From the NCBI RefSeq assembly GCF_902506505.1, contig NZ_LR733406.1, forward strand, positions 558,001 to 622,000: a DNA stretch of 64,000 nucleotides, given 5' to 3'. The notes below the pieces were generated by a model, which ran no database searches, was not told where the DNA came from, and saw only the letters and a list, made by a program, of their open reading frames with translations. The DNA comes from Pseudomonas sp. 8AS. GTDB lineage: Bacteria > Pseudomonadota > Gammaproteobacteria > Pseudomonadales > Pseudomonadaceae. Both the position numbers and the translations under genes were made by a program. Below, piece by piece: positions 16,648-25,016 of the stretch. Each line of letters opens with the position of its first letter. The first letter of the stretch is position 1.

Positions 16648-17538
16648 ATGAACTCGAACCGACTGCCGTTGGACATCGCCATCACGGCCTTGGCGCCCAT
16701 CATCTGGGGCAGCACCTACCTGGTCACCAGCGAATTTCTGCCGGCCGGCTACCCGCTGACCATGGCCCTGTTGCGCGCCTTGCCGGCGGGGCTGCTGTTG
16801 TTACTGATCGTCCGGCGCCTGCCGCGTGGCGTCTGGATTTACCGCACGGCCGTTCTCGGCGCGCTAAATTTCTCGGTGTTCTGGAGCCTGCTCTTCGTCG
16901 CGGCCTACCGCTTACCCGGTGGAGTGGCGGCGACGGTTGGGGCGATTCAGCCGCTGCTGGTTATCGCCTTGGCGTGGCTCTGGCTGGGCCAGGCCTTGCT
17001 GCCGCTGGCCATGGTCTCCGGTGTGCTCGGCGTCTGCGGCGTCGGCATGCTGGTGCTGGCACCGGCAGCCGAACTGGATGGGCTCGGCATCCTTGCCGCT
17101 ATGGTGGGTGCCGCCGCCATGGCGGCCGGTACTGTGCTGTCGCGCCGCTGGCGCCCGCCAGTATCCAATCTGACATTCACCGCCTGGCAGCTCAGCGCGG
17201 GCGGCCTGCTCTTGCTGCCAATAGCCTTCTACTTTGAGCCGCCGCTGCCGACTCTGGAACTGCGCAACCTGGGCGCAATTGCCTACCTGTCGCTGATAGG
17301 TGCCGCCCTGACCTATTTCTGCTGGTTTCGCGGGATCGCACGACTGGCTCCGGCGGCCGTGGCCTCACTGGGTCTGCTGAGCCCACTGGTAGCGGTATTG
17401 CTCGGTTGGCTGCTGCTGGAGCAGACACTGACGTTCCTGCAAATGGCCGGGATTTTCATCGTGCTGCTGAGTATCTGGTTCAGCCAAAACGCCCACATAC
17501 ATATCGTCGGTAGCAAGGCGCCTCTGCCAGAACGCTGA
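16648..17538 (+). CDS. EamA/DMT-family transporter
   Basis: A 296-residue inner-membrane protein with about ten hydrophobic segments in two EamA repeats. The first repeat begins ITALAPIIWGSTYLVT, typical of the RhaT/DMT group. It probably exports a small metabolite. It lies 61 bases downstream of the cyclase gene on the same strand, so export of the cyclase substrate or product is a reasonable guess. AAGGAG ribosome-binding site 7 bases before the ATG. The 15 preceding codons of open frame are ignored because the ribosome-binding site fits the later ATG. Confidence 0.88.
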   Translation: MNSNRLPLDIAITALAPIIWGSTYLVTSEFLPAGYPLTMALLRALPAGLLLLLIVRRLPRGVWIYRTAVLGALNFSVFWSLLFVAAYRLPGGVAATVGAIQPLLVIALAWLWLGQALLPLAMVSGVLGVCGVGMLVLAPAAELDGLGILAAMVGAAAMAAGTVLSRRWRPPVSNLTFTAWQLSAGGLLLLPIAFYFEPPLPTLELRNLGAIAYLSLIGAALTYFCWFRGIARLAPAAVASLGLLSPLVAVLLGWLLLEQTLTFLQMAGIFIVLLSIWFSQNAHIHIVGSKAPLPER

Positions 17539-17625
17539 ATGTCTGACGCTCAAGCAGGTACGAACTGATTCAAACCGGGCAATTCACGCAATGCGTCATT
17601 CACCCCATCAGCCAAGAGCACTCAT

Positions 17626-18048
17626 ATGCACAGCATCGATATTGGGCTCTCACACGTAGCGTTCTTCATTCGCAACTTGGACACCAGCATTCGTTTCTAC
17701 CAGCAGTTTGCCAACATGACCGTCGTCCATCGCCGAGAGGCGGCTGGAGATATTCAGGCGGTTGCCTGGATGTCTGATTTGTCCCGCCCATTCGCTCTTG
17801 TGCTGGTCGAATCGGACACGTTGCGCGATACGCCACTCGGCCCCCACGGCCATCTCGGGGTCGCCTGCAGATCTCGCGAAGAGGTGGACCGACTGGCAGA
17901 GCAGGCACAACATCTGGGTATTCTGCGCTCCCCGCCGAAGGATGGCGGCAACCCCGTAGGGTATTGGGCCTACATAGCCGACCCAGATGGAAACACACTT
18001 GAGATTTCCTGTGGGCAGGAAATTGCCTTCACAATCTACAACACCTAA
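17626..18048 (+). CDS. Glyoxalase/bleomycin-resistance (VOC) family protein
   Basis: A 140-residue single-domain VOC protein. Candidate metal ligands fall at the usual places: H10 in LSHVAFF, the histidine of GHLGVAC (about 76) and the Glu of TLEISCG (about 127); DPDGN precedes the last one. Such proteins include dioxygenases, isomerases and resistance proteins. The reaction cannot be named from sequence. Last gene of the tRNA-bounded segment, in the same direction as the cyclase and EamA genes, 87 bases further on. Confidence 0.85.
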   Translation: MHSIDIGLSHVAFFIRNLDTSIRFYQQFANMTVVHRREAAGDIQAVAWMSDLSRPFALVLVESDTLRDTPLGPHGHLGVACRSREEVDRLAEQAQHLGILRSPPKDGGNPVGYWAYIADPDGNTLEISCGQEIAFTIYNT

Positions 18049-18296
18049 AACTCTGGGCGGCGGCAAAATCTGAGTGCAAAAGCTGACCTTTGCGGCACGG
18101 TGCTGTCATGTATCTATGGCTAACTTCAGCCCCGTTGATTTTGAAAGCGGCGATTCGACCCACATCAATCAAGTCATTCGCTCATCTCGGAGCTTTTAGC
18201 CGCTGCGAGCACCTGGCATCGGCCCTTTCCCACATGACAGACGCACCTAAGAGACATTCAGGAGCGTTGCCGCCAACCAAGATGACTGCAGCGCAT

Positions 18297-18335
18297 TGCC
18301 CTCCGAAGGCAGGGGGCGTGGGTTCGAATCCCGCC
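18297..18335 (+). pseudogene. 3' half remnant of tRNA-Arg(CCG)
   Basis: The block TGCCCTCCGAAGGCAGGG through GGTTCGAATCCCGCC repeats the anticodon arm, variable loop and T-arm of the tRNA at 14330 with one substitution. There is no matching 5' half upstream, and the acceptor end is lost (TGGACA instead of GAGTGCGCCACA). Not a functional tRNA. The surrounding gap 18049-18535 (487 bases) otherwise holds only terminators. Confidence 0.85.
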
Positions 18336-18345
18336 TGGACATACG

Positions 18346-18379
18346 AAAAAGCCCCTGGTTTGCGCCAGGGGCTTTTTTA
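18346..18379 (+). terminator. Duplicate of the tRNA-Arg terminator
   Basis: AAAGCCCCTGG-TTTGCG-CCAGGGGCTTT followed by T, identical to the hairpin at 14415. It may now end transcription from the VOC gene. Confidence 0.85.
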
Positions 18380-18488
18380 TGAATTGGCGGCTGGAGCTGC
18401 TCCTGCGGGCCGTTCGGCGCCGCTTGCCGCCGCGGTTCCGGCGCAAACATGCCTGCCGGCCGTGTCCGCTCTGCCGGTGGCCGCGCAG

Positions 18489-18515
18489 AAAAAAGCCGGG
18501 CACTCGGCCCGGCTT
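18489..18515 (-). terminator. Rho-independent terminator of the secreted protein gene
   Basis: The arms AAGCCGGG and CCCGGCTT enclose CACTCGG. On the minus strand a run of T follows, about 20 bases after the stop at 18536. Confidence 0.82.
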
Positions 18516-18535
18516 CGGTTCGCTGGGGGGGCTGT

Positions 18536-19300
18536 TTATGGCATACCGGCCAGCGAGTTGATGGCCATCCACTGGTTGCTCAGCGAGCGCGCGTGGCGGT
18601 CCACGGTGGTCGGTGCGAAGGCGCGGCCGGAGGCGCTGGCCAGGGCGTTGCTCTGGCTGTTCATGTCGATCAGGGCGGCGCGCAGGAAGTTCCAGCGGGT
18701 CTTCAGTTTGGCCACGGCCGGGTTGCTCTTGCCGTCGAGGACCTGCATCTCTTGGTCGATGTCCGGCACCAGCACGCGCTCGTCCTGGCCGACGTAGTTG
18801 TCCGGCTGTTCGCGGGCGATCTCGAAGGTGCCGATGTAGGAGCGGCTGAGGTATTGCACGGCGAGGTATTCGACCTTGGCCGGCAGTTCGCCTTCCGGGT
18901 CGGCGCCGGGTACGGCACGGGCCACGGTGAGCAGGTCACGCAGGGACTGGGCCAGTTCTTCCGGGTAGCGCCATGGCACGTTGTCTTCTTTGGGGCCAAA
19001 GGAAACACCAAGGCGTAACTGGGTAACAAGTTTGGTGGTCAGGCCGGGGATTTCCGAGCTGGCGCTGATGGCGTTCTGTGCGGCGCCTTCCAGATCGGCA
19101 ATATCCTTCTCCAGGCGGCTCAGATGGCTTTCCTGAAAGCCCTCGCCGCGTAGCAGCAGCAGGCTGCCGGTGGCGCGGCTGGCGAACACCTGAACCTGTT
19201 CGGCAGCGGTCATCGGGGCGGCGAAGGCTTCTGCCGAAAGCAGTGCCAGAAGCCCCATGCAAAGGGTAAAGATTTTATTGATCAAAGGGTTACGGTTCAT
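18536..19300 (-). CDS. Exported protein of unknown function
   Basis: 254 residues with a clear signal peptide (MNRNPLINKIF, then a hydrophobic core ending SAEAFA, cut before APM). The mature part is mostly amphipathic helix without cysteines. Two weakly similar helical stretches (ASRATGSLLLLRGEG and LSNQWMAINSLAGMP) faintly recall the sensor helices of PilJ-type chemoreceptor N-termini; this is only an impression. The ATG at 19300 has an AAGGAG site; the upstream extension is not protein-like. It stands between the tRNA remnant and cysA with its own terminator. Function not known. Confidence 0.75.
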   Translation of the reverse strand: MNRNPLINKIFTLCMGLLALLSAEAFAAPMTAAEQVQVFASRATGSLLLLRGEGFQESHLSRLEKDIADLEGAAQNAISASSEIPGLTTKLVTQLRLGVSFGPKEDNVPWRYPEELAQSLRDLLTVARAVPGADPEGELPAKVEYLAVQYLSRSYIGTFEIAREQPDNYVGQDERVLVPDIDQEMQVLDGKSNPAVAKLKTRWNFLRAALIDMNSQSNALASASGRAFAPTTVDRHARSLSNQWMAINSLAGMP

Positions 19301-19509
19301 ACCGTGGGACTCCTTATTATTCTTGTGAGCCGCGGGAACGTAGGCAAAACAGCAGCTGTCGCGCAGTGGCAACAGCCTACTGTGCTTGTCATAGCAAAGG
19401 ATGAGCCAAAAGAGTGATTTGCGTCGCAATTATGACGCCGCAGAGCCGTTGCGGCTCAGCCTGTGCTACCCGCCCCGGAGCCGGCGGGTAGCGCGAGGTC
19501 CAGGACGGC

Positions 19510-20499
19510 TCAGAGAGCCGCTTGCTGTTGCCAGACCTTGGGCCTGAAGTAGAGGGTTTCGCCGCGGATCAGCCCGTTCAGGCTGGCGTGATCCTTGACC
19601 ACTTCGGCCTCGATCAGCTCGTCCTGGCCGGCGACCTTGAGGGTCACCCGGGTGATGGCGCCGAGCGGGCGGATATCGCGCACCTCGGCGCTCTGGTGTT
19701 CAGCGATCGCCAGCCGCGACAGCGAGACCTCGTGCGGACGGAACAGCAGGTGCTGATCCTCGCCGATATGCAGGCGGTTGGAGTCGCCGAGGAAGTGGTA
19801 GACGAAGTCGCTGGCCGGCTGCTCATAGACTTCGCCCGGCGCGCCGATCTGTTCGATCGAGCCCTTGTTCATCACCACGATGCGGTCGGCCACTTCCATG
19901 GCTTCCTCCTGGTCGTGGGTGACGAACACGCTGGTCAGGTGGATCTCCTCGTGCAGGCGCGCCAGAGCGCGGCGCAGCTCCTTGCGCACCTTGGCGTCGA
20001 GGGCGCCGAAGGGTTCGTCGAGCAGCAGCACCTTGGGCTTCACCGCCAGGGCGCGGGCCAGGGCGATGCGCTGGCGCTGGCCGCCGGACAGCTGTTCCGG
20101 GTAGCGGTCGGCCAGCCAGTCGAGCTGGACCATGCCGAGCAGCTCGTGCACCCGTTCGGCGATTTCCGCCTCGCTCGGGCGCTCGGCCTTGGGCTTCATG
20201 CGCAGGCCGAAGGCGACGTTGTCGAACACCGTCATGTGACGGAACAGCGCGTAGTGCTGGAACACGAAGCCGACGTTGCGATCGCGCACGTCGTGGCCGG
20301 AGACGACCTCGCCGTGGAACTGGATGCTGCCGCTGTCCGGGGTTTCCAGGCCGGCGATGATGCGCAGCAGGCTGGTCTTGCCGCAGCCGGAGGGGCCGAG
20401 CAGAGCCACCAGCTCGCCGCTGTTGATGTCCAGATTGATGTCGTTGAGCGCGCGGAAGGCGCCGAAATGCTTGCTGACGTTACGGATTTCGATAGACAT
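19510..20499 (-). CDS. cysA: Sulfate/thiosulfate ABC transporter ATP-binding protein
   Basis: A 329-residue ATPase of the sulfate importer. Walker [10 protein letters not shown] (about 35-43), Q-loop FVFQHYALF, signature LSGGQRQR (about 138), Walker [13 protein letters not shown] and the switch histidine in FVTHDQEEA are all present, followed by a regulatory C-terminal domain (about 240-329). It drives uptake through CysT and CysW. The start codon lies 3 bases after the cysW stop, with GAGGAA in the end of cysW. Last gene of sbp-cysT-cysW-cysA. Confidence 0.97.
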   Translation of the reverse strand: MSIEIRNVSKHFGAFRALNDINLDINSGELVALLGPSGCGKTSLLRIIAGLETPDSGSIQFHGEVVSGHDVRDRNVGFVFQHYALFRHMTVFDNVAFGLRMKPKAERPSEAEIAERVHELLGMVQLDWLADRYPEQLSGGQRQRIALARALAVKPKVLLLDEPFGALDAKVRKELRRALARLHEEIHLTSVFVTHDQEEAMEVADRIVVMNKGSIEQIGAPGEVYEQPASDFVYHFLGDSNRLHIGEDQHLLFRPHEVSLSRLAIAEHQSAEVRDIRPLGAITRVTLKVAGQDELIEAEVVKDHASLNGLIRGETLYFRPKVWQQQAAL

Positions 20500-20502
20500 G
20501 GC

Positions 20503-21375
20503 TTATTCCTCGTCGGCATTCGATTTGAGGCGGGACAGACGCGCTTCGCTCCACTGCTTGAGCAGCAGGATGATCAGGGCCAGGGCCAGCAGCAGGCTGG
20601 CCACGCTGAACGCGGCGACGTGGTTGTATTCGTTGTAGAGAATCTCGACATGCAGCGGCAGGGTGTTGGTGTAGCCACGGATATGCCCGGACACCACCGA
20701 TACCGCGCCGAACTCGCCCATGGCCCGCGCGGCGCACAGCACCACGCCGTAGATCAGGCCCCATTTGATGTTGGGCAGGGTCACGTGCCAGAACATCTGC
20801 CAGCCGCCCGCGCCGAGCAGGCGCGCGGCTTCCTCTTCCTGGGTGCCCTGTTCCTGCATCAGCGGGATCAGCTCGCGGGCGACGAAGGGTACGGTGACGA
20901 AAACAGTCGCCAGGACTATGCCGGGCAGGGCGAAGATGATCTGGATATCGCGATCTTGTAACCAGCTTCCGAAGAAGCCCTGGGCGCCGAACAGCAGCAC
21001 GTAGATCAGACCGGCGATCACCGGCGACACCGAGAACGGCAGGTCGATCAGGGTCACCAGCAGGCTCTTGCCGGTGAACTCGTACTTGCTCACGCACCAG
21101 GCGGCGGCTACGCCGAACACCAGGTTGAGCGGCACGGCGATGCCCACGGCGAGCAGGGTCAGCTTCAGCGCGGCAATCGCATCCGGCTCGATCAGCGCGC
21201 TGAAGAAAGTGCCGAGGCCGAGCTTCAGTGCCTCGCTCAGCACCACCAGCAAGGGCAGCAGGAGAAACAGCACGAAGGCCAGCCAGGCGCCGAGGATCAG
21301 GGCAATGCGCCCGGCGCGGCTGCCGCGGCGGGCGGCATTGGCGCTGGCGGCGGCGCCAAGGGTAATGGAGGTCAT
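20503..21375 (-). CDS. cysW: Sulfate ABC transporter permease CysW
   Basis: A 290-residue inner-membrane permease with about six membrane segments. The EAA loop that contacts CysA is [19 protein letters not shown] (about 180-198). It pairs with CysT to form the sulfate/thiosulfate channel. It starts 9 bases after the cysT stop and ends 3 bases before cysA, so the genes are tightly co-translated. The basic N-terminus (ARRGSRAGR) lies before the first membrane helix, as expected for a cytoplasmic N-terminus. Confidence 0.96.
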   Translation of the reverse strand: MTSITLGAAASANAARRGSRAGRIALILGAWLAFVLFLLLPLLVVLSEALKLGLGTFFSALIEPDAIAALKLTLLAVGIAVPLNLVFGVAAAWCVSKYEFTGKSLLVTLIDLPFSVSPVIAGLIYVLLFGAQGFFGSWLQDRDIQIIFALPGIVLATVFVTVPFVARELIPLMQEQGTQEEEAARLLGAGGWQMFWHVTLPNIKWGLIYGVVLCAARAMGEFGAVSVVSGHIRGYTNTLPLHVEILYNEYNHVAAFSVASLLLALALIILLLKQWSEARLSRLKSNADEE

Positions 21376-21384
21376 GGCGGCTCC

Positions 21385-22203
21385 TCAGGGCTTTTCGATG
21401 CGGCGCTGCAGCAGGTTGATCAGCAGCAGCAGGAGGAAGGAGACCACCAGCATCAAAACGCCTATGGCCGTGGCGCCGGTGTAGTCGTACTGGTCGAGCT
21501 TGACCATGATCAGCAGCGGCAGGATCTCGGTCTTCATCGGCATGTTGCCGGCGATGAAGATCACCGAGCCGTACTCGCCGACACCACGGGCGAAGGCCAG
21601 GGCGAAGCCGGTCAGCCAGGCCGGCAGCAGCGCCGGCACGAGGATATGGCGGAATATCTGCAGGGGCTTGGCGCCCAGGCAGGCGGCAGCTTCTTCGACC
21701 TCACGGGGAATGTCGGCGAGTACCGGCTGCAGGGTGCGCACCACGAACGGCAGGGTCACGAAGGTCAGGGCCAGGGTGATGCCCAACGGCGTGTAGGCGA
21801 TCTTGAAACCGAGCCAGGTGGCGATCTGCCCGACCGGGCCGGCCGGGGCATAGAGCGCGGTGAGGGCGATGCCGGCCACGGCGGTGGGCAGGGCGAAGGG
21901 CAGGTCGATCATCGCGTCGATGATCTTGCGCCCGGGGAAGCTGTAGCGCACCAGAGCCCAGGCCAGCAGGGTGCCGATCAGGCCGTTGAGCACGGCGGCG
22001 GCGAAGGCGGTGGCGAAGCTCAGCTTGAGCGCAGCCAGCACCCGCGGTGCGGAGATGATGGCCCAGAATTCGGCCCAGGTGAGCTGGGCGGCGTGGACGA
22101 ACATGGCACCCAGGGGAATCAGCACCAACAGGCTGAGGTACACCAGGGTGTAGCCCAGCGTCAGCCCGAAGCCGGGTATGACGGGGGAAATGCGGCGAGA
22201 CAT
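21385..22203 (-). CDS. cysT: Sulfate ABC transporter permease CysT
   Basis: A 272-residue inner-membrane permease (CysT/CysU). It begins MSRRISPVIPGFGLTLGYTL and carries the EAA-type loop EVEEAAACLGAKPLQIFRHI near residue 165. It forms the translocation pathway with CysW. A family C repeat lies in the 152 bases between sbp and cysT, which may allow different sbp and transporter levels. No separate promoter is evident. Confidence 0.96.
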   Translation of the reverse strand: MSRRISPVIPGFGLTLGYTLVYLSLLVLIPLGAMFVHAAQLTWAEFWAIISAPRVLAALKLSFATAFAAAVLNGLIGTLLAWALVRYSFPGRKIIDAMIDLPFALPTAVAGIALTALYAPAGPVGQIATWLGFKIAYTPLGITLALTFVTLPFVVRTLQPVLADIPREVEEAAACLGAKPLQIFRHILVPALLPAWLTGFALAFARGVGEYGSVIFIAGNMPMKTEILPLLIMVKLDQYDYTGATAIGVLMLVVSFLLLLLINLLQRRIEKP

Positions 22204-22264
22204 GGTTTTGGCCTTGGCTGGATTTACGACGAAGGAGTGACGCGTTGCGAGCGAAGGTCAGCCT

Positions 22265-22340
22265 TAGGATGGGTTGAGCGCAGCGATACCCATGTCGTGC
22301 GGCGATGGGTATCGGCGCTACGCGCCTCAACCCATCCTAC
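22265..22340. repeat. Palindromic repeat, family C, copy 1
   Basis: TAGGATGGGTTGAG at the left and CTCAACCCATCCTA at the right are perfect inverted arms. The inner GATACCCATG/CGATGGGTATC arms extend the hairpin. It lies between sbp and cysT within one transcription unit. Related copies are at 32417-32530 and 44741-44846. Confidence 0.85.
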
Positions 22341-22355
22341 GTTCGCTCTACGAGC

Positions 22356-23351
22356 TCACCGGGCCTGGTAGATCTGGTCGAAGATGCCGCCGTCGTTGAA
22401 GAACTTGGGCTGGGCGGTCTTCCAGCCGGCGAAGTCCTGGTCGATGGTCACCAGCTTCAGCTGCGGGAACTGCTGGGCGTACTCGGCGGCCACCGCTGCG
22501 TTACGCGGGCGGTAGAAGTTCTTCGCGGCGATGCGCTGGCCTTCCTCGCTGTACAGGTAGTTGAGGTAGGCGGTCGCCACTTCACGGGTGCCCTTCTTGT
22601 CGACGTTCTTGTCGACCACCGCCACCGGCGGCTCGGCGAGGATCGACAGCGAGGGAGCGACGATTTCGAACTGGTCGCCGCCTTGTTCCTTGAGGGCCAG
22701 GAAGGCCTCGTTTTCCCAGGCCAGCAGCACGTCGCCGATCTGGTTGTTGACGAAGGTGATGGTCGAGCCACGGGCGCCGGTGTCCAGCACCGGGACGTTC
22801 TTGTACAGCTGCTCGACGAACGCCTGGGCCTTGGCCTCGCTGCCGTACTTCTGTTGGGCATAGGCCCAGGCGGCGAGGAAGTTCCAGCGCGCACCGCCGG
22901 AGGTCTTCGGGTTGGGGGTGATCACTTCCACGCCCGGCTTGACCAGGTCGTCCCAGTCCTTGATACCTTCCGGGTTGCCCTTGCGCACCAGGAACACGAT
23001 GGTCGAGGTGTAGGGGGTGCTGGACTGCGGCAGGCGGCTTTGCCAGTCCGCCGGGATCAGCTTGCCGAGCTTGTGCAGTTCGTCGATGTCGCCAGCCAGG
23101 GCCAGGGTCACCACGTCGGCCTTGAGGCCGTCGATCACCGCGCGGGCCTGCTTGCCGGAGCCGCCGTGGGATTGCTGGATGGTCACGGCTTCATGGCCAG
23201 CGGCCTGCCAGTGCTTGTTGAAGGCGGCGTTGTACTCCTGGTACAGCTCGCGGGTCGGGTCGTAGGACACGTTGAGGATTTCCGTGGCGGCGGCCGGGCC
23301 GGCGATCAGGGCGGAGGCCAGAGCGGCCAGAGCGAAACGGCGAATGGACAT
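22356..23351 (-). CDS. sbp: Periplasmic sulfate-binding protein
   Basis: A 331-residue binding protein of the sulfate importer with signal peptide [18 protein letters not shown], cleaved after AAA before TEIL. Family motifs are [12 protein letters not shown] at the mature N-terminus, [12 protein letters not shown] (about 65-76, sulfate-coordinating) and [12 protein letters not shown] (about 155). It captures sulfate in the periplasm and delivers it to CysTW. Divergence upstream leads to oscA on the same strand, 98 bases before, so both probably respond to sulfur limitation. The frame upstream of the ATG at 23351 was discarded. Confidence 0.96.
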   Translation of the reverse strand: MSIRRFALAALASALIAGPAAATEILNVSYDPTRELYQEYNAAFNKHWQAAGHEAVTIQQSHGGSGKQARAVIDGLKADVVTLALAGDIDELHKLGKLIPADWQSRLPQSSTPYTSTIVFLVRKGNPEGIKDWDDLVKPGVEVITPNPKTSGGARWNFLAAWAYAQQKYGSEAKAQAFVEQLYKNVPVLDTGARGSTITFVNNQIGDVLLAWENEAFLALKEQGGDQFEIVAPSLSILAEPPVAVVDKNVDKKGTREVATAYLNYLYSEEGQRIAAKNFYRPRNAAVAAEYAQQFPQLKLVTIDQDFAGWKTAQPKFFNDGGIFDQIYQAR

Positions 23352-23449
23352 GGGGGTGCTCCTGAGAATTCTGCGGTGTTGGCGTGTAGGTATTGTTGGT
23401 TTCAGGTTTGGCACCCTCTGGTTGTCCAGTCGGGCTGTTCGTTAGGTGA

Positions 23450-23632
23450 TCAGGCTTGTTTGCTGGCCGGGGCCTGCAGGCGGATTTTTTCCTTGCGCTC
23501 GATCTGCACGACCTGAGCGTTGTGCACGGTGATTTCCACCGAACCAAAGCGCAGGCCCTGCAGGGCTGCCTGGATCTCGCGCAGGATGCTGGCTTCGTCC
23601 TGGCCTTCGACGCTTCTGAGGGTTGCGCTCAT
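23450..23632 (-). CDS. oscA: OscA-type small protein (DUF2292)
   Basis: A 60-residue protein of the DUF2292/YezD type: an N-terminal helix (EASILREIQAALQGLRFG) followed by VEITVHNAQVVQIERKEK, which is the family core. In other pseudomonads oscA precedes sbp and is needed for growth on organosulfur compounds and under chromate-induced sulfur starvation. The biochemical role is unknown. The ATG at 23632 follows a CAGGAG site. First gene of the oscA-sbp-cysTWA series, downstream of a strikingly AT-rich promoter region. Confidence 0.85.
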   Translation of the reverse strand: MSATLRSVEGQDEASILREIQAALQGLRFGSVEITVHNAQVVQIERKEKIRLQAPASKQA

Positions 23633-23714
23633 GACTCTGCTCCTGGGGAAAGAGGCCCGGCCGGGGATAGGCGCTGGGCGTGGAGCGGATACTAGGGGTA
23701 GATTTAATATGCTT

Positions 23715-23748
23715 AAAAAGAATATTTAATGATTTATATATTCTTTTT
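23715..23748. promoter_or_regulatory. AT-rich 11-bp inverted repeat upstream of oscA
   Basis: AAAAAGAATAT (23715-23725) and ATATTCTTTTT (23738-23748) are perfect arms around a 12-base AT-only or nearly AT-only spacer, in a 66%-GC genome. It lies about 85 bases upstream of the oscA start. CysB sites of sulfur-starvation promoters are AT-rich, so this is a candidate regulator site (inference). The remainder of the 304-base gap 23633-23936 holds no gene. Confidence 0.5.
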
Positions 23749-23936
23749 ACTTCTATTTGCGCGTGGCTGGCCTGCCACCCCGGCGAGTGTCCGGCGGAAC
23801 TGCCAGGTGGCCGCAAGTTCCCTGATCCTGACTGATTCGGCGGTTTTTCTGCCGCTGGTCACATCACTGCCGCCTGCCCATCGCCAGCCTCTGGCCCGCG
23901 GGATAGTCTTGTGAATTGGCAGTCAGGAGATGACCC

Positions 23937-24905
23937 ATGGATGACAACGCGCGTGCGCCCAGTGAGCTGGAAACCCTGACCCTCGCCCTGCTGCACAGCC
24001 GGGGCGAGGTCGAGCGCCTGCGCGAGCGCGAGTCGCTGGTCAGCAGCCTGCTGGGCAGCGTCAATGTGGTGCTGTGGGCCTTCGACTGGCAGCAGCAACG
24101 GGTGGTCTACGTCAGCCCGGCCTATGAAAGCGTGTTCGGTCGTTCGGCCGCGCTGCTGATGAGCGACTACGGCGAGTGGCTCAACAGCATCTACCCGGAC
24201 GACATGGAGTTCGCCGCGCAGAGCCTGGCCTCGGTGCTCGAGGTCGGTGCGGTGGAGCAGCGCGAATACCGCATCATCCGCGGCGACGGGCAGATCCGCT
24301 GGCTCAGCGACAAGTGCTTCGTCAGCCCGCGCAGCACGCCCGAGGGCCAGCCGCTGATCGTCGGCATCGCCGAGGACATCACCGAGAAGAAGCAGCTGCA
24401 GGGCGAGCTGCATCGCCTGGCCACCACCGACGTGCTGACCGGCATCCACAACCGCCGCCACTTCTTCGACAGCGCCGCACTGGCCTTCGAGCAGGCCCGG
24501 GGCAACGCTCACCCGCTGGCCTTCCTGCTGTTCGATATCGACGACTTCAAGAAGATCAACGACAGCCACGGCCACCAGATCGGCGACCGCGTGCTGCAGC
24601 GCATCGCCCACTGCGGGGCCTACGTGCTGCGCCGCGACGACCTGTTCGGGCGCATCGGCGGCGAGGAGTTCGCCGCCATCTTCCCCGGCTGCACCGCTGT
24701 GCAGGCGCTGCAGATAGCCGAGCGCCTGCAGCGCGAAGTGCAGCGCCTGACATTCAGCGCCGACGGGCGCACCTTCAACGTGACCATCAGCCAGGGCCTC
24801 ACCAGCCTGGGCCCGGACGACAGCCTGGAGTCGCTCTACGTGCGTGCCGACGAGGCCATGTACCAGGCCAAGCACGGCGGCAAGAACTGCATCGTGCAGG
24901 TGTGA
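23937..24905 (+). CDS. PAS-GGDEF diguanylate cyclase
   Basis: A 322-residue cytoplasmic sensor that should make cyclic di-GMP. A short coiled-coil start (LALLHSRGEVERLRERE) leads to a PAS fold with PAC (about 40-150: ALL-type YVSPAYESVFGRS through IVGIAEDITEKK), then the GGDEF domain (about 160-322). The active-site motif is GGEEF at 241-245, with TDVLTG and FDIDDFKKIN upstream, and an intact inhibitory I-site R232-RD-D235 five residues before it, so product inhibition is expected. It has no membrane segment. Placed beside oscA-sbp-cysTWA, as I recall also for PA0285 in P. aeruginosa. GGAGATG ribosome-binding region. Confidence 0.92.
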   Translation: MDDNARAPSELETLTLALLHSRGEVERLRERESLVSSLLGSVNVVLWAFDWQQQRVVYVSPAYESVFGRSAALLMSDYGEWLNSIYPDDMEFAAQSLASVLEVGAVEQREYRIIRGDGQIRWLSDKCFVSPRSTPEGQPLIVGIAEDITEKKQLQGELHRLATTDVLTGIHNRRHFFDSAALAFEQARGNAHPLAFLLFDIDDFKKINDSHGHQIGDRVLQRIAHCGAYVLRRDDLFGRIGGEEFAAIFPGCTAVQALQIAERLQREVQRLTFSADGRTFNVTISQGLTSLGPDDSLESLYVRADEAMYQAKHGGKNCIVQV

Positions 24906-25016
24906 GCGCCTCACTTCTTATATCTATTTAGGCATAAATAAATAATTTCTTATTCCTTAACATATCTTTCTCGTCCTCCTAGACTGGCCCCCATTCACCG
25001 CTCAAGGAGGCCCGCG

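Noticed and set aside
18090..18797. A 235-codon frame across the tRNA remnant and terminators
   Set aside because: It reads through a tRNA piece and two hairpins and continues antisense to the exported protein gene.
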